From Pegea sp. RAD2-039 (Eukaryota; Chordata; Thaliacea; Salpida; Salpidae): DNA of 64,000 nt. The notes below the pieces were generated by a model. It was not told the origin of the DNA, searched no databases, and was given only the letters and a program-made list of their open reading frames with translations. Below, in pieces: positions 62,711 through 64,000 of this stretch. The DNA lies in assembly GCA_034620365.1 (NCBI GenBank), contig JAQGEQ010000245.1, positions 124,001-188,000 of the forward strand. Direction: 5' to 3'. The stretch's first letter is position 1, and every line of letters starts with the position of its first letter. Made by a program: the position numbers and the translations under genes.

Positions 62711-62824
62711 TATCGACAAATGGTCGATATCAAAAATTAGGATTTTGTAAAATAACTTTTGGTTACTTATACTAAAGGAACATTTCTTGATATAAATAAT
62801 CTACACATCTAGTATTTGTCAGGA
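62711..62824 (+). repeat. Variable-hairpin element core 26
   Basis: Perfect inverted repeat 62711-62729. Insert stem CTTTTGGT (62756-62763) with ACTAAAGG (62771-62778), 8 pairs including two G-T, 7-base loop. Confidence 0.85.
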
Positions 62825-63244
62825 AAAAGTGAATTTTTGAAAATTTTTATTTCATTTTAAAAGTTTGATTTATTTAAAACTTTGATACAAATTTTATTTT
62901 TATTACTATCAATCATGTAGTGAAGGTATTTCCTTTTTCTAAGTGCATACAATATTTTAGTTTTAATCTGTTTAATGATTTTTGAAAACTAAAACTAATA
63001 CAAATACTTTTTATATAAAGCTAATTGTATAAGTATGAATAAACCTTGTATGAATGTTAATAAACAATGTTTTGTAAACTCAAAGTCACTGAGCAACACT
63101 ATTTGTCTGACAGATAGGAGGTTACAATGTTTTAAGTTTCTAAAAAATAAACCTAAAACGTATATAATGACATCCTGTGACTGAAAAATAAATATTAAAA
63201 TGAAATTACAATTTTAGAAAGGTTCAAATAAAAGTTTATTGCAA

Positions 63245-63735
63245 CTAACAGTTGTTACAAATAAATATCTTGAAACTGTATGTTAAAATCTATCAATAGT
63301 TCTGAAATTTCAAGATCATTATAATTTCAACAAGTTTATTATAATTACCTTCGGCGTTGTAAAATGCTCAAATGCTTCTGTCGAAAGAGGTAAACAAACA
63401 TAAACAGAAATTGTTCGTTTTATGACAATTTTATTAATCGAAGTTTATGCCAAGAAGCAAACCACCAATGTTTAAGAATTAAAAAAATACAAAAATATTT
63501 ACAAAAAAGTGGGAAATTTTTGCACAGAGTTGTAACAAAATTCATGATAGATATTTACATCAGAACTGAATTCCAAGAAAAGCTTCTAGTCTTCAATAGC
63601 CTGGTGATTCCAATAATGACGTTGACCTTAAAGATTGCTAGCTAGAGATTAAATGAAAACGTTTAAAAAGGATAATAAGAAAAAGTTAACAAAGAGATAA
63701 AAAACTATATACTTCTGCAAAATATTTTACGTACA
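63245..63735 (+). repeat. Dispersed module at the right window edge
   Basis: Counterpart of 150-690; the window therefore ends in the sequence with which it began. 63736-64000 shows nothing recognisable. Confidence 0.82.
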
Positions 63736-64000
63736 ACAAAGCAAAACGAAAGCTTAAACAGCAGTTAAATAAAGATCCTTACAATATTATTTTCAATTTT
63801 TATTCGGAGATACATTGTTAAACTGAAACTCTTTTAGTCAAAATTCCAAAATACAATTAACCAAATCTAAATTAAAACCATACCTTTAACGATTTATACT
63901 AGTATTGAAAATATACTTTGATAATAATAGTCTATTAAAATTAATAATAATAATAGTTGAAAATCAGATTTTGTACTGATAATAGAATAATGTTTACAAA

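Noticed and set aside
4101-62824. CRISPR-like array interpretation of conserved ends with variable inserts
   Set aside because: The copies are scattered over 60 kb on both strands, are imperfect, lie in a eukaryotic genome, and have no tandem spacing or cas genes.
4101-62824. Typical microRNA precursors in the variable inserts
   Set aside because: Most stems are 5-12 pairs, too short for canonical precursors of about 22 pairs, and stem sequence is not conserved.

Overview
The window is very A+T-rich eukaryotic nuclear DNA, most likely from an invertebrate animal. I infer this from three things: a four-exon gene for RNA polymerase II subunit RPB9 with GT-AG introns, an initiator tRNA almost identical to the animal consensus, and pieces of non-LTR (LINE) retrotransposons. 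The species cannot be named from the sequence. Recognisable genes occupy only a few kilobases; most of the rest is an old mosaic of dispersed, repeatedly duplicated non-coding modules.

Layout. 1-8.3 kb: dispersed repeats, a tRNA-like relic, and two minisatellite arrays with a 20-bp unit. 8.4-12.0 kb: gene island A, all on the minus strand: POLR2I/RPB9 (8425-9527), a small one-exon protein of unknown function (9971-10267), and a small membrane-protein ORF (11227-11490). 12.2 kb: LINE fossil. 12.8-33.3 kb: repeats, with one intact initiator tRNA-Met (16394-16465). 33.4-34.2 kb: unique, less A+T-rich islet with weak candidate exons. 34.7-57.3 kb: repeats in large duplicated blocks (40985-45240 matches 49585-53235; 25735-28260 matches 43140-45690). 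57.4-61.8 kb: island B, a second copy of island A about 49.5 kb away in the same orientation. 61.8-64 kb: repeats that return to the sequence at the window's left end.

Island A looks functional. In island B the RPB9 exons differ only by synonymous changes, but the intron-1 acceptor is GG instead of AG, and a LINE 3' end has split the membrane-protein ORF. This is either a real segmental duplication that is decaying or an unmerged divergent haplotype.

The most unusual signal is a family of at least 26 dispersed elements. Each has a conserved 7-bp inverted repeat (TATCGAC-AAATG-GTCGATA), then an insert that usually forms its own distinct hairpin, then a conserved box (CTAGTATTTGTCCGGA). The core stays at 107-119 bp while the insert sequence varies freely. 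In one pair of otherwise near-identical duplicated blocks only the insert has been replaced, and both arms of its stem changed together. Other recurrent modules carry paired TGACGTCA palindromes, a GACG-TCTAG-CGTC hairpin block, a CTCF-like motif, and a broken initiator tRNA present three times with the same breakpoint.
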